DNA from: CALODP01 sp942492055
GTDB taxonomy: Bacteria > Bacteroidota > Ignavibacteria > Ignavibacteriales > Melioribacteraceae
Direction of reading: 5' to 3'
NCBI GenBank assembly: GCA_942492055.1
Contig: CALODP010000014.1
Span: 86,544-150,543, forward strand
Length of the DNA: 64,000 nucleotides
Within the stretch, counting starts at the first letter, position 1; the number at the start of each line of letters is the position of its first letter. Of this stretch, positions 53,842 through 63,607 are shown piece by piece. Under the pieces are notes generated by a model. The model saw nothing but the letters and a program-made list of their open reading frames with translations, was not told the DNA's origin and ran no database searches. A program made the translations under genes and the position numbers.

Positions 53842-55219
53842 GTGCTCCAATGGTAGTGAAGTGAGTATCTGCTAATCTTCTAACAAATCCCCATGCTCCA
53901 TATAATTCTCTCCATTTACCTTTGTAACCTTCGTTAGATTTGTAAGATGGAGAATCTTTTGGTTCGTCAGTGAAATCTACTTTATGTGCTACCTGGAAAG
54001 CTCCAAATGGATTCTTTTCATTGTAGTTGTATTCAGTAAGATTCAATACGATACCTTCATTAGCCATACCGATCTCGTTTAAGATTGGTGCGGTAACGTG
54101 ATAAACAATAAGATCTCTACCAACAGATTCCAATGTTTTAACTTTCATACGATACTTAACTGATAATTCAGCATTAGTATAATATACGCTTTTATTTTCA
54201 TAAGCGTTTGCAATTTGTTCAGATAATTCTGTACCTGTAAACCACCAAAGTTCTCTAACACCAGAAGTGTCAGCCATCTTTCTGATCATACTGTTGATTC
54301 TCAATACAGATGGAGCTTTGTTTTCAAATGACAAGTAGTGATCAGTATCTTGAGGAACAAACTCAAGTACACCACCTGTTTCATATTCAAGATCGTTACC
54401 TGAAACTTTCTTAGCTTTCCTTCCAGTAAGGATTGCAAGTTCCATAGTTTTCATCAAGAATGTTTCAGCTAATTCATATTGGATATCTAAGTATCCATCA
54501 CCATCAGCTAACCAAGTTTCAACTCCACCACCTTGAGTCATATGTTCGCCAAGACCATAAGACCATCTTGTAATCTGAACATAGTTCTCTAAGAACTTAG
54601 AGTTTTTAGAAACTGGAATTTTAGGAAAGTCATTAGCTTTAACAACAATGTTAGATACTGTGATCTTCATTGCAGTTGTAATAGCTTTCGCAGTGTTTGA
54701 ATATGAATCAGCAGGGAAGTTACGTTGAACAGTAACCTTAGTAAATCCAGCACCTGCTGAACCACTTCTACCTACTTCTAAAATTCTCATAACTTCTGGT
54801 AATACAATGCCTGACGCTACGTTTCTTGCAGTAGCAGTATCTGTATCGGCATCAGCTACAGTTGATTTAACAAAAAGACCAGTAACATGCAATCTAACAT
54901 TATCATTTAAGACAGCGGCATCGTTGTCAGCAATCTTAAGGATAGTATTAGTAGCATCAGTAGTACTTGACAATTCAGCCAAGTAGAATGATCTTTGTAT
55001 TTCGTCAAATTCGGGATATCTAAACTCCCAGTCTTTAACGTCTTTCATTGGTACAGAACCAAACTTTTCAGAAATCACTTTAAGAATAGTGATAGTATTC
55101 ACTTGGCGTAAAGCCCAAAAACGGAAGTATTCACCATCCTGTGCGTATTTTCTTAATCTGTCCTGTACGTTGTTAAGGTCGTAAATACCTTGAATATTTA
55201 CATTGTCAGTACCAGCCAT
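53828..55219 (-). CDS. major capsid protein (SU10/HK97-like)
   Basis: A 463-residue protein between the scaffold-like gene and small decoration candidates. The N-terminal helix-rich segment (DLNNVQDRLRKYAQDGEYF), the strand-rich middle, MTQGGGVETWLADGD and the C-terminal VYHVTAPILNEIGM region resemble SU10-type HK97-fold capsid proteins, as does the length. The order portal-scaffold-capsid supports it strongly. Confidence 0.8.
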   Translation of the reverse strand: MAGTDNVNIQGIYDLNNVQDRLRKYAQDGEYFRFWALRQVNTITILKVISEKFGSVPMKDVKDWEFRYPEFDEIQRSFYLAELSSTTDATNTILKIADNDAAVLNDNVRLHVTGLFVKSTVADADTDTATARNVASGIVLPEVMRILEVGRSGSAGAGFTKVTVQRNFPADSYSNTAKAITTAMKITVSNIVVKANDFPKIPVSKNSKFLENYVQITRWSYGLGEHMTQGGGVETWLADGDGYLDIQYELAETFLMKTMELAILTGRKAKKVSGNDLEYETGGVLEFVPQDTDHYLSFENKAPSVLRINSMIRKMADTSGVRELWWFTGTELSEQIANAYENKSVYYTNAELSVKYRMKVKTLESVGRDLIVYHVTAPILNEIGMANEGIVLNLTEYNYNEKNPFGAFQVAHKVDFTDEPKDSPSYKSNEGYKGKWRELYGAWGFVRRLADTHFTTIGAPAAN

Positions 55220-55231
55220 GATTGACTTCTC

Positions 55232-56347
55232 CTATTTAGTAAATCTTTTAATTCCACGAGCCATAGGGCTGTAATTAGTCTTAGGCTTAATTTCTTCGCT
55301 CGATGATGGAGAACCACTTACTTTGCTTATATCGGTAGGTAAATCACCTTCTAATACCATACCTTTTTCAGCAAATTGCTTAACTATGTCATCTACAGCG
55401 TTTTTAATTAAGACTCCTGCGAGTTCATCAAAGCGTACACCTCTAGCAATGTTAAACAAAGATAATGGATGTTGGTCAGGAGTTAATTCACCTGAAGCAA
55501 CTTTATTAGCTATAGTATTCATTTCATTAGTAAGATCTTTCACTTTCTCAAGATCGCCATCATAAAACTTTTCTGCTATAGACTTTTTATCTAATTCTCT
55601 TTGTTGTTCTAATCTTTGGTCTAGCTGAGCTTGACTCTGAACGACTTTCTTATCAGCATCTATTAACTCGCCTTCTTTTAATTTTGTTTGGTATAGCCAT
55701 TCGTAAGACGCTGTGTCAGCTTTCGCCGCATCTTCCATGCTAAATTCAAACTCACCTTCTTCTAAGCCAAATTGCTTTTCAATCTTGCTACGAAGAGTAG
55801 TGTCTTGCCAGTGCTTCACTCTTTGAGGAACAGTACCTTTATTCATTTGAGCTTGCACAACGCTAATATCAGGGAGGTCATACTCTTTTCTAAACTTAGA
55901 ATAACCTGTCGTGAAGTCTTCCTTCATTTCCTGTATGAACGCTTGTAACTTTTTGGATTCAGGGTCTTCCCCTTCTCCTATGTTTTTTAATCTTTGAACT
56001 TCATCTTCTAATTTCTTTATATTAGTTTCTCTTTCAGAAACTAATCTTTGATTTTTCTTAACTTCTTCAATTAACTGTGGTTGCTCCATCTTATCTAATT
56101 CAGACACTACCGGAGGAACAACTTCCTCTTCTTTCGGTGGAGTCGATGTTCCTTTATCTTCCTCTTTCGGTGGAGCTATATCGTCTTTCTTTATATCAAG
56201 AAATTGACCAATACGTCTACCCATTCCACTATCTTTTCTAAGCTCAGCATTTTCTTCCATTTCTAATGCTGTCTTTGGTTCTACTACTTCGGGAGTTATG
56301 TTCTCCCCCTCTCCTGGAGGTCTTACTATTGTGTCTTTAGTTTCCAT
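55232..56347 (-). CDS. capsid scaffolding protein (putative)
   Basis: A 371-residue, very acidic and charged protein with a disordered Pro/Glu-rich start and long helices from residue 85 on (EREТ-like coiled coil; RLKNIGEGEDP; ELDKKSIAEKFYDG). Composition, size and location between portal and capsid genes are those of scaffolding proteins. No protease motif is seen. Confidence 0.75.
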   Translation of the reverse strand: METKDTIVRPPGEGENITPEVVEPKTALEMEENAELRKDSGMGRRIGQFLDIKKDDIAPPKEEDKGTSTPPKEEEVVPPVVSELDKMEQPQLIEEVKKNQRLVSERETNIKKLEDEVQRLKNIGEGEDPESKKLQAFIQEMKEDFTTGYSKFRKEYDLPDISVVQAQMNKGTVPQRVKHWQDTTLRSKIEKQFGLEEGEFEFSMEDAAKADTASYEWLYQTKLKEGELIDADKKVVQSQAQLDQRLEQQRELDKKSIAEKFYDGDLEKVKDLTNEMNTIANKVASGELTPDQHPLSLFNIARGVRFDELAGVLIKNAVDDIVKQFAEKGMVLEGDLPTDISKVSGSPSSSEEIKPKTNYSPMARGIKRFTK

Positions 56348-58380
56348 TACCTGTCTCCCTGGTTATTCATTGCATTCTTGATGTAATCCATAGGATTACT
56401 TTTGAACTTTTCTAGTTCCACATCTAAGCTACCTTTAGCTTTCGATGCTTCTAAATTTTTAGCTAATCCAAATATTTGCTTTTGGAAACTCTCACTTTGA
56501 GAATTTAGTTTCTTAATCATTCCTTCCATTTCAGCGTTTGATGCTTCTAGTTGTTTCCTCTTATCTATGCTATCGATTATATCATCAGAGCCCGACATAT
56601 TAACTGTCTTTAAGATCATAGGTATTAAGGCAGGTTCATTGAACTGCTGTGCAAGTTGTGTAAGTAACATTGCTTGCGTAGCTGACTCATGCCCGCCTGT
56701 TGCTTCAGAAGTAAAGCGTACATTCCTAAAACCAATTGAAAGATCTGTATCAGGGTCTGTTTGGATTCTAGCTTTTATGTTAGACCCCTCACCTTCAGTA
56801 ATTGCTATTTGATTATTGTAAGGTGTTATAACTTCTTGATCCTTACCTGGTTGCATACTTACAGAATAGCCATTCAAAGGAGCATAGTGTTGATAGAATG
56901 ATCCAACAACTTCTGCTAATAAAGATAATGACGCATCTGCATTAGCTTGTCTTCTTTTAATTTTCTGTCCTGCTGCTGATTGTAGAGAAGCAACAGTTGA
57001 GAATACATTAGGGGCATTACTTCCATCACCTTGAGAGATACCGAATATACCACTTATATATTCCATTAAGTATATAATAAATCTTGGCATCTGAAGCCAT
57101 GCATCTGTTAAAGGTATAGGATTAACTACTTGTGGCGGAACAGATTGTCCAGGAACAGGTAGTCTATACCTTAAGACCACACCAGGCATTGAAGCTGATG
57201 TAACCCATTCTTTCATATTAACAACTGAATTTTCTTCTGCTATAACTCTTGTTGAGTTCATAAGTGAACTGTTTAATATAGCGTTCATCATAAACTTATT
57301 TAATGCTCTATTAAGTGGGTATAGATTCCACATACGAGAGTATGGATAAGGGCTATCCCCACGATGATCGTAAGGGAAGGGGACTATGTTATACATCTGT
57401 ATCGGATAAGATACTTGATAACCTAAGTCCCCTATTGAAGTGTATTCAGTTAAGTATAAATCTTGTTTACGTCTAATTTCTATCTTACCAGCTTTCTCAA
57501 GAGTCTTTAAATCATCTGTTAGCTCTGTTACTTTTCTAAATCTGATCTGTGTTAAATCGTCTACCTTTGGAATTATAGTATAAGATACTTGATCTTCTAA
57601 AGTCATTAACTGCATAAAGAAAGTTGAATCCTTTTGTCTAGCTGTTCTAGCGTAAACAGGGTCTTCTTCAAATAGACTTGAGAATGGCTGTTCGCCACCC
57701 ACGAAATACTCTTCAAATTGTTCCCAAGTTATATCGCCCTCAATACTCTTCACAAACTTATAAGCCGCTTTTTTTGTTATAGGCATAGAGTATAACAAAG
57801 CGTCTGCATTAGAATAAAGAGGATCTCTACATGACGGATCAGGTAAGAAATACTTCCATGAGATTTGTTTAATATCAACTTTAAATTCACCGTTCTCGTT
57901 TCTAGGTACTGCATATCCTAGACCAAGACCAGCATTACTTTGATCCATTATGATTCTATCATATTGCAAAGACCCCAGCGAATCATTCCAGGACTTCTGT
58001 ATTAAATGCTTTTGGAGTTGTGCTACGTTCCTAGACGCTTCCGTGATCGACCTAGACTTAGGATGGATTATAGGAGCTACAGAAATAGAAGGTAGTATTG
58101 ATGTCATCATAGCATCAGCAGTATCACATATTGCAGCAGATATGTTTATTGGAAGAGGTGCTTGTCTAAAATGTAATAATGCTTCCTCTTCTGATTTACT
58201 AAACATTCTACCATATCTTGCATTTTCTAACTTAGCTCCATTACTTCGAAAGGCATGAGCATGAGGCATATACTCCTTAACTGTATTAAAGTTGCTACGA
58301 GCTATATCCCTTGTCCATGTTCGCTTAAATGAATCTGGCAATTCTTTTATTCTTACATTCTTTAAGTCTGCTTGTGACAT
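56347..58380 (-). CDS. portal protein
   Basis: A 677-residue protein with the helix-rich character of podovirus portals: long N-terminal region with LLHFRQAPLPINISAAI, the stretch PYPYSRMWNLYPLNRALNKF, and a C-terminal coiled coil (ASNAEMEGMIKKLNSQSESF) that would form the barrel. It follows the terminase gene and precedes scaffold and capsid genes, as expected. A promoter with a 17-base spacer lies directly upstream. Confidence 0.8.
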   Translation of the reverse strand: MSQADLKNVRIKELPDSFKRTWTRDIARSNFNTVKEYMPHAHAFRSNGAKLENARYGRMFSKSEEEALLHFRQAPLPINISAAICDTADAMMTSILPSISVAPIIHPKSRSITEASRNVAQLQKHLIQKSWNDSLGSLQYDRIIMDQSNAGLGLGYAVPRNENGEFKVDIKQISWKYFLPDPSCRDPLYSNADALLYSMPITKKAAYKFVKSIEGDITWEQFEEYFVGGEQPFSSLFEEDPVYARTARQKDSTFFMQLMTLEDQVSYTIIPKVDDLTQIRFRKVTELTDDLKTLEKAGKIEIRRKQDLYLTEYTSIGDLGYQVSYPIQMYNIVPFPYDHRGDSPYPYSRMWNLYPLNRALNKFMMNAILNSSLMNSTRVIAEENSVVNMKEWVTSASMPGVVLRYRLPVPGQSVPPQVVNPIPLTDAWLQMPRFIIYLMEYISGIFGISQGDGSNAPNVFSTVASLQSAAGQKIKRRQANADASLSLLAEVVGSFYQHYAPLNGYSVSMQPGKDQEVITPYNNQIAITEGEGSNIKARIQTDPDTDLSIGFRNVRFTSEATGGHESATQAMLLTQLAQQFNEPALIPMILKTVNMSGSDDIIDSIDKRKQLEASNAEMEGMIKKLNSQSESFQKQIFGLAKNLEASKAKGSLDVELEKFKSNPMDYIKNAMNNQGDR

Positions 58381-58405
58381 TACGCTTTCTCATTTAATTA
58401 TTGCA

Positions 58406-58434
58406 AAAATAGTTTATTATTTGTTTAAAGTCAA
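58406..58434 (-). promoter_or_regulatory. sigma70-type promoter for portal and head genes
   Basis: Read leftwards: TTGACT at 58434-58429, a 17-base spacer and TATTTT at 58411-58406, about 25 bases before the portal ATG, in the 109-base gap after the terminase gene. Confidence 0.55.
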
Positions 58435-58489
58435 GTATGAACAAAAAGAAATTCATATTATCATTATACTTTAGCTTTGATAATAACAA

Positions 58490-60298
58490 TTAGTAGACAG
58501 TCCAAGATTCGTCTCCTGCCCCTAGGTTAGGCGTAAAATCATTAGGGTTTTCAATTCTTCCTTCAATATCTCCAAGTGGATTAATTCTTTCTGTTGGTGG
58601 AAATACTTTCATTTGCTCTGACATATACAGAGCATCAAGTATATCTTTTTTACTATAAGCGTTGAATGACGACACTTGGTCAACACCTTTTTTACAACCA
58701 GGATCATCTATATTAAAGAAATAACGACCTGCACTAAACTGATTAAGTAGACCACCTTGTATCTTTAATGTTTTATCTTCAGAACTAAAGTAAGGCAATG
58801 CAGGAATAGTATCTCTACCTAACGGTCTTAATATATCATTCTTTATATCATTGAACCAAGCAGCCTGTTGACCATGTTTCTCTAATACCCAGGCTTCAGT
58901 ATTAAACCTTAAGATATGTCTACCTATTTCTTCAACAAGTCCTAATCTACTAACGTTACCTAATTCTTCAGCAGTAGTAGCTAATATCTTAGGCTTCTTA
59001 TTCCAATCTACATATCTGTCTCTGTTATCAAACTTCGCTAATGAGATCTTGTAAACATATCTATTTAGATCAGAAGCGAACATATTAGTAACAGCACAAC
59101 CATCAGAACTTTCGTTAGCTGTAGATATAGCAGGATCGCCAGCAGTTACAGGATATACCCTTAACGTCTGTGGCTTATAACCCATTATCTCTACCCATTC
59201 ATTTTTGTCTTTATCGTAGTTATAGACAGACTCTACCCTAAGCCAATTAACGGTATTCTTATGGAAGTATTCTCCCCTAAAACCTCTTATCATGTAGTCA
59301 TGTTCTGATATAAGACGGTTATAATATTCCATCATGAAGATAGCCCATTCGCCTTGCTTCTTGTACCATTCACCTAAGTCTCGGATGTACTTGAGAGAAT
59401 GTCTTTCGGGCCATAGGCTTCTCTCATTACCCTTCTCATCAATATATGTAGCCTGGAAGAACTGAGACTTCCATCCGGAATTCTTCTTCACTAATCTAGC
59501 TAATAAGCAATCATCATGAACATAGTTGCCTATATACACAGTAAGACCATCATTAACAAGACCACCAAACTGTTCGCCTAAGATCTCTTTCCTATTCCAC
59601 ATTCTTGATGTAACTGTCTTGGTATTCTCTTTGTTTTCAATATCATCGTTGATATCTAACTTAGGTCTTCTATTTCTTAGATTAGCACCCCTGGATGGCT
59701 GGTTAATACCTTGGGCTTGGAAGATATATCCATTTTTAAGCATGAGTAGTTTGGCTTGGTTCTTTAGTTTCAAAGTCCTAACCTCTTGTATGCTAGGTTC
59801 TAAGTCCCCAAAGATTCTTATTACATCGGGATTCCTAAATTCAGCAGTAACATTAGAAAGCTTTTCTTCGGCTTTCTCTTGACTCTTACCTCTCAATCTG
59901 ATGTAATCAATTTCAGGAAGCACGTAAGCGTTTTTCTTGTGATCTTTCCACACTATTCCATACTGTCCTACAAGCATAGCGTATAATGGAAGTATCTGTC
60001 CAAACCAGGTACTTTTAGAGAAGTCTCTAGGGATACAGATTGCATGAGTCCTTTCAGTCTTGATAATACCTGGTCTCCATTCTAAGACACCATAAAAGCA
60101 AGACGGAACCCATTCAGCTACTCCATACTTCGGATTCACTGCGTGGGAGAATAAGTCAAATGCAAACCTTAATACCCCTAGCCCTTCTTTAGTTGGGGCT
60201 GAATTAAACTGCCATCTTGGTAGGAGGTCAGCTAATTCAGGACAAGCTAGTTTCTTTCGGGCGACATACACTTCGCCCCTTGAGTTTTTATATATCAT
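58490..60298 (-). CDS. terminase large subunit
   Basis: A 602-residue packaging motor. The ATPase has a Walker A-like PRDFSKST (residues 90-97) and downstream acidic strand LDINDD. The RNase H-like nuclease starts at TAGDPAIS near residue 395, with the catalytic Asp, and continues with AVTNMFASD and later KKGVDQVSSF with acidic residues near the end. It translocates and cuts phage DNA at the portal. It overlaps the preceding gene by 11 bases. Confidence 0.85.
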   Translation of the reverse strand: MIYKNSRGEVYVARKKLACPELADLLPRWQFNSAPTKEGLGVLRFAFDLFSHAVNPKYGVAEWVPSCFYGVLEWRPGIIKTERTHAICIPRDFSKSTWFGQILPLYAMLVGQYGIVWKDHKKNAYVLPEIDYIRLRGKSQEKAEEKLSNVTAEFRNPDVIRIFGDLEPSIQEVRTLKLKNQAKLLMLKNGYIFQAQGINQPSRGANLRNRRPKLDINDDIENKENTKTVTSRMWNRKEILGEQFGGLVNDGLTVYIGNYVHDDCLLARLVKKNSGWKSQFFQATYIDEKGNERSLWPERHSLKYIRDLGEWYKKQGEWAIFMMEYYNRLISEHDYMIRGFRGEYFHKNTVNWLRVESVYNYDKDKNEWVEIMGYKPQTLRVYPVTAGDPAISTANESSDGCAVTNMFASDLNRYVYKISLAKFDNRDRYVDWNKKPKILATTAEELGNVSRLGLVEEIGRHILRFNTEAWVLEKHGQQAAWFNDIKNDILRPLGRDTIPALPYFSSEDKTLKIQGGLLNQFSAGRYFFNIDDPGCKKGVDQVSSFNAYSKKDILDALYMSEQMKVFPPTERINPLGDIEGRIENPNDFTPNLGAGDESWTVY

Positions 60299-61379
60299 CT
60301 TCTATAACGAAGCCGTCCATAGACCCCGTCTCTTCTCTGAGCTTGTCAAATGAAATTGGTTCTTCTTTTCCCTCTTCTATTTCTTTTTTAGCTTGCTCGT
60401 TGAGGTCTACTTCGCCAGTAGGTAATGATATACTTTCTCCTTCAGCACTAGCTTGTGGAGCACCTATTTGAATAGGTTGTTGTTTAAAGCCAGGTAGACC
60501 AGCAGCAGGATCTCCGGCTAAAGGGATATTAATCTCTTCATCATACCCTATATTTAACACAGCTTGTACAGATTTCAACTTTTCATCAACAGTCGCTTCA
60601 CTACTGCCAACTGTATCATTGGCTACTTTCATAAGCCAATCCCTAATTTGTGTAGGTGGGATACCTCTTTTAATTTCATCCTTTAACTCTGGCATAAGAT
60701 TTCCTAGCTCCTTTACGAATAGTTTTCTAAGTCTTTGTGTCTTAATTATCTTAAGTCTATCTTTAGAGTTAATACCTGGGTAAGCTTGCTTTAGCGAGAC
60801 ATCTAAGTCTAAGAAAAAGTCACTGATAGGATTTAAGAAAAGATTCATAAATCTCATATCTGCTACCGTTGTTCTCTTCTTCTCTAAGATATGGTTAAGT
60901 CTAGTTTGGTAAGTTGTTTTTGTTGGGGCAAAATTAGCATTACTATAGTTATGCTTTATCGCTGCTGTGAAGCTCCAATTCCTTAAGCTCACTGCGAATA
61001 TACCGGAACTTGTAAAGCATATATACTTATTCCCAAATGAATAAAGGATATACAAACCTATATAGCAGTTATCTGTCTTTATAGCTTTACCATCTTTTAA
61101 TTTACAGATTATTGCTCCATCCTTCAATTGCTTTTCAGGCACGATAGTTTCATCTGTAGCTATAAAGACTCTTAGCTTAGTGAGGTCATAGTATTTACCC
61201 ACTTCAGTCATTTTATAAGCTAATACTAACTTGTTAAAATCATTTAGATCTTTAACTAAAAGTGCACCTTTCTCATATACTTTTAATTCTTCCGTAGAGT
61301 GATATATCTTCATAGGTTGTGGTACATCAACATACCTACTACTTACACCACTTTTCTCTTTAATGTTAATCTCTCTCAT
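60288..61379 (-). CDS. phage protein upstream of terminase, possible packaging partner
   Basis: A 363-residue protein. I prefer the ATG at 61379, behind AGGTGG and one base after the previous stop, over the one at 61397. The middle contains a helical segment (RLKIIKTQRLRKLFVKELGN) and the C-terminal 80 residues are acidic and Gly/Pro-rich. Its overlap with the terminase gene suggests a small-terminase-like or assembly role, but no helix-turn-helix is clear. Confidence 0.5.
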   Translation of the reverse strand: MREINIKEKSGVSSRYVDVPQPMKIYHSTEELKVYEKGALLVKDLNDFNKLVLAYKMTEVGKYYDLTKLRVFIATDETIVPEKQLKDGAIICKLKDGKAIKTDNCYIGLYILYSFGNKYICFTSSGIFAVSLRNWSFTAAIKHNYSNANFAPTKTTYQTRLNHILEKKRTTVADMRFMNLFLNPISDFFLDLDVSLKQAYPGINSKDRLKIIKTQRLRKLFVKELGNLMPELKDEIKRGIPPTQIRDWLMKVANDTVGSSEATVDEKLKSVQAVLNIGYDEEINIPLAGDPAAGLPGFKQQPIQIGAPQASAEGESISLPTGEVDLNEQAKKEIEEGKEEPISFDKLREETGSMDGFVIEDDI

Positions 61380-61380
61380 T

Positions 61381-61587
61381 TTACCACCTATCCGCATGTA
61401 TTACAGAAGCTCTTACCGCTTCTCGTTCTGTGGTATAGATAGGCGAAGTATAAAGATATTTCCCACGTAGAATCAATTTGCTTTGGTATAGACTACCCCA
61501 GGCATAAATACCTAATATAAGATGTTTATGTGGCAAACAATACGATAATTCCATAGGAAGATCAGGTATATACACTTCACTATCCAT
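61381..61587 (-). CDS. small phage protein, hypothetical
   Basis: A 68-residue protein from the ATG at 61587; two TTG codons directly before it are less likely starts. It is rich in Tyr, Leu and His, with no membrane segment or known motif. It overlaps the preceding gene by 8 bases. Confidence 0.5.
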   Translation of the reverse strand: MDSEVYIPDLPMELSYCLPHKHLILGIYAWGSLYQSKLILRGKYLYTSPIYTTEREAVRASVIHADRW

Positions 61588-62233
61588 CAACAACTCTTCT
61601 CATCATATCTTCCATTCTATATAAAGAGTGTTCAATATTACGCATCATCTTTAATTGGGCTGATCTTAAACTAACTTCAACAAAATTCATTTCTTCAATA
61701 CGTGTGTAAGTCCTAGCGTTATTAGACTGTAATAAAGTACATAGCTGTACTGGATAGTTAAGATCTTCCACTACATCTTTTAGCACATCTATCATGCTTT
61801 CAGGAGCATTACGTTCAATCGCTTCGATAGTAGCCATCTTGAACTCTGCGGCAAGTTGATGGCTAGATCTGATCTGTAAATCACGTCTGAACTCGTTGGT
61901 TATAAGTTCAAATATCTCTTCACATCTATCTGTGTCAGCTGGTTCATAATCAAGTGTAGGATTATCGCTATTGGGGTTATCTATCTTAGGGATCCAACCT
62001 TCCTCTAGCCTAGGAACTACCATTTCAGTAAGCCCATCGTACCCACCTAGTAAGTCCATAGCTTTAGATATTAACCCATAGTCAGGGTGTGGTGCTTCAA
62101 GATCCTTCCCTTCAGAGTCCTCTAATACAACTTTCACAGGTAGTGGTTCAGGCGTACCAACTGGTTCTTCTACAGGTACGTCAGTTGGCTTTGTTTCTTT
62201 CATTAGCTCTTTAATATTATACTTTTTACTCAT
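61580..62233 (-). CDS. phage protein, hypothetical
   Basis: A 217-residue acidic protein. The first 70 residues are Pro/Glu/Val-rich and probably disordered; the rest is helical (ELITNEFRRDLQIRSSHQL; VSLRSAQLKMMRNIEHSLY). It has the look of an assembly or packaging accessory protein; the family is not recognised. Confidence 0.55.
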   Translation of the reverse strand: MSKKYNIKELMKETKPTDVPVEEPVGTPEPLPVKVVLEDSEGKDLEAPHPDYGLISKAMDLLGGYDGLTEMVVPRLEEGWIPKIDNPNSDNPTLDYEPADTDRCEEIFELITNEFRRDLQIRSSHQLAAEFKMATIEAIERNAPESMIDVLKDVVEDLNYPVQLCTLLQSNNARTYTRIEEMNFVEVSLRSAQLKMMRNIEHSLYRMEDMMRRVVDG

Positions 62234-62234
62234 C

Positions 62235-62603
62235 TTACTCTCTCCCCATAAAAGGTTCTAGCGACTTTACTATTGCTTTAAATAAGTGGTCTTTTGCCTG
62301 TTGCTCAAGTGGTAATTCATCAAACTCTACCATGCAAGGGTGAGTTAAAAGTTCAGGATCTTTCTCTATACCATAAACCCAACCATTCATATGCTTCTCC
62401 TCTTTCCAAGCATTATGACTTGCAGATGCGTCTGCATTTGGGTTTTGCAAGTGAAAATTAACTCCATTAACTGCACTTGTCTGTTGCCAATCTGGGGCAG
62501 ATTCCCAAGCAGTTTGTGAATTATCCCCTTTTGCGAGACATAAAGCTCTATTCGCTTCATGACATATACTTGCTACGTCTTCAATACTAAACGGTTTATC
62601 CAT
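62235..62603 (-). CDS. RyR-domain protein
   Basis: A 122-residue protein that is almost entirely one RyR domain, the module named after ryanodine receptors and also common in bacteria and phages. Diagnostic parts are IEDVASICHEANRALC, SAPDWQQTSAVNGV, a His-x3-Trp in SHNAWKEEKHMNGWVYG, LTHPCMVEFDELPLEQQ and the ending KDHLFKAIVKSL. In prokaryotes RyR domains are thought to bind nucleotide-derived ligands and some accompany defence or ion-flux systems; the phage role is unknown. It lies among the first genes of the late operon, two genes before the packaging module. Confidence 0.85.
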   Translation of the reverse strand: MDKPFSIEDVASICHEANRALCLAKGDNSQTAWESAPDWQQTSAVNGVNFHLQNPNADASASHNAWKEEKHMNGWVYGIEKDPELLTHPCMVEFDELPLEQQAKDHLFKAIVKSLEPFMGRE

Positions 62604-63057
62604 CTTTTCGATCTCCTTTAAATAAATTATTAAGTGGTTTCACTATATACTTTGTTAATCCATAGATTATAGAATTTATAAAGCCTGGTTCTCTTGTCGT
62701 TTCTTCTTCATTTGTACTTGTTAAACCTGTGACTCCACTTGTCGTATTCTTAACTATGTGTATATCAGGGTTAAGTCGTACTAATGATGAAGAGGCATAC
62801 ATCTGACTAAATGGCTTCGGTTCAGCATAATCGATAGGTGGAAAAGACATAGGCTTAAAGGTAAATCCCTCACAAGCTTTTGGAATACAGCCTTGTCTAT
62901 TTATAAGATCCTTCATAAGCTGAGCTGATAATTGATAAGGCGGTATAGAATCTAAGATTCCACCAACTCTATTATCACGTTGTCTAAGCAAGATCCTCTC
63001 CCTTATTTCACTACTATCGGTCAAGTACTTGGATGCGTTATATCTTAAGTTAGCCAT
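62596..63057 (-). CDS. phage protein, hypothetical
   Basis: A 153-residue basic protein. No domain is recognised; Pro-rich middle, and a C-terminus with a short hydrophobic stretch (INSIIYGLTKYIV). It overlaps the RyR gene by 8 bases and the gene before it by one (TAATG). Confidence 0.55.
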   Translation of the reverse strand: MANLRYNASKYLTDSSEIRERILLRQRDNRVGGILDSIPPYQLSAQLMKDLINRQGCIPKACEGFTFKPMSFPPIDYAEPKPFSQMYASSSLVRLNPDIHIVKNTTSGVTGLTSTNEEETTREPGFINSIIYGLTKYIVKPLNNLFKGDRKDG

Positions 63058-63350
63058 TATTTTATCTCCTTGATATCATTCTCATCCATTTCCCAACAAA
63101 GATTATACTTAACTTTCCCCTTATCAAGATTCATATCTTCACAAATTTTTATATTACGTCTATATATATCCGCTATAGGGCATTCACCGCAGTGAATTGG
63201 GGAAAGTCCGAAATGAGACTTAGCAAGACTATTGAGACCCTTGTGGCATACTAAGTCTTCCCTACATAATATATGCTTTATAATTAAATTCCTTGCTGCT
63301 ATAACTTCACGCTCTACCTTAGGTTTTTGTAATAAGGACTTATCAGTCAT
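63057..63350 (-). CDS. small cysteine-containing phage protein
   Basis: A 97-residue protein with cysteines in ILCREDLVCH, HCGECP, ICED and NLCWE, perhaps a small metal- or cluster-binding protein. TAATG overlaps join it to both neighbours. Confidence 0.6.
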   Translation of the reverse strand: MTDKSLLQKPKVEREVIAARNLIIKHILCREDLVCHKGLNSLAKSHFGLSPIHCGECPIADIYRRNIKICEDMNLDKGKVKYNLCWEMDENDIKEIK

Positions 63351-63424
63351 TATCCACCTCGCTTCAGACTTTTCTTGAGGGCTTTGAGTGCCTTATACTC
63401 CTCCCCAGTTAATATTACTTTCAT
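63350..63424 (-). CDS. 24-residue leader peptide/microprotein at head of late operon
   Basis: ATG at 63424 behind AAGGGAG, 24 residues rich in Lys and Leu (TGEEYKALKALKKSLKR), ending in TAATG overlapping the next start. It is the first frame after the late promoter. Both the ribosome site and the coupling favour translation; it may serve mainly to couple ribosomes onto the next gene. Confidence 0.55.
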   Translation of the reverse strand: MKVILTGEEYKALKALKKSLKRGG

Positions 63425-63485
63425 TTTAGTCTCCCTTTTGTTAGTTATAATACCTAAACTTAATCATCCAATTTTAGGATTTGCG

Positions 63486-63514
63486 AATGTAAGCAATTTT
63501 TTATCGATTGTCAA
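63486..63514 (-). promoter_or_regulatory. main late promoter, sigma70 type
   Basis: Read leftwards: TTGACA at 63514-63509, a 17-base spacer and TACATT at 63491-63486, about 60 bases before the first small late gene. Confidence 0.6.
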
Positions 63515-63607
63515 GCTCTTTTTAAAAATAATTTTGCCTGGCTAACAGTAGGCTTATTATTATAATATACTATAAAGAACTTCTATTCATAAGAAATAAC
63601 CAAAAGT

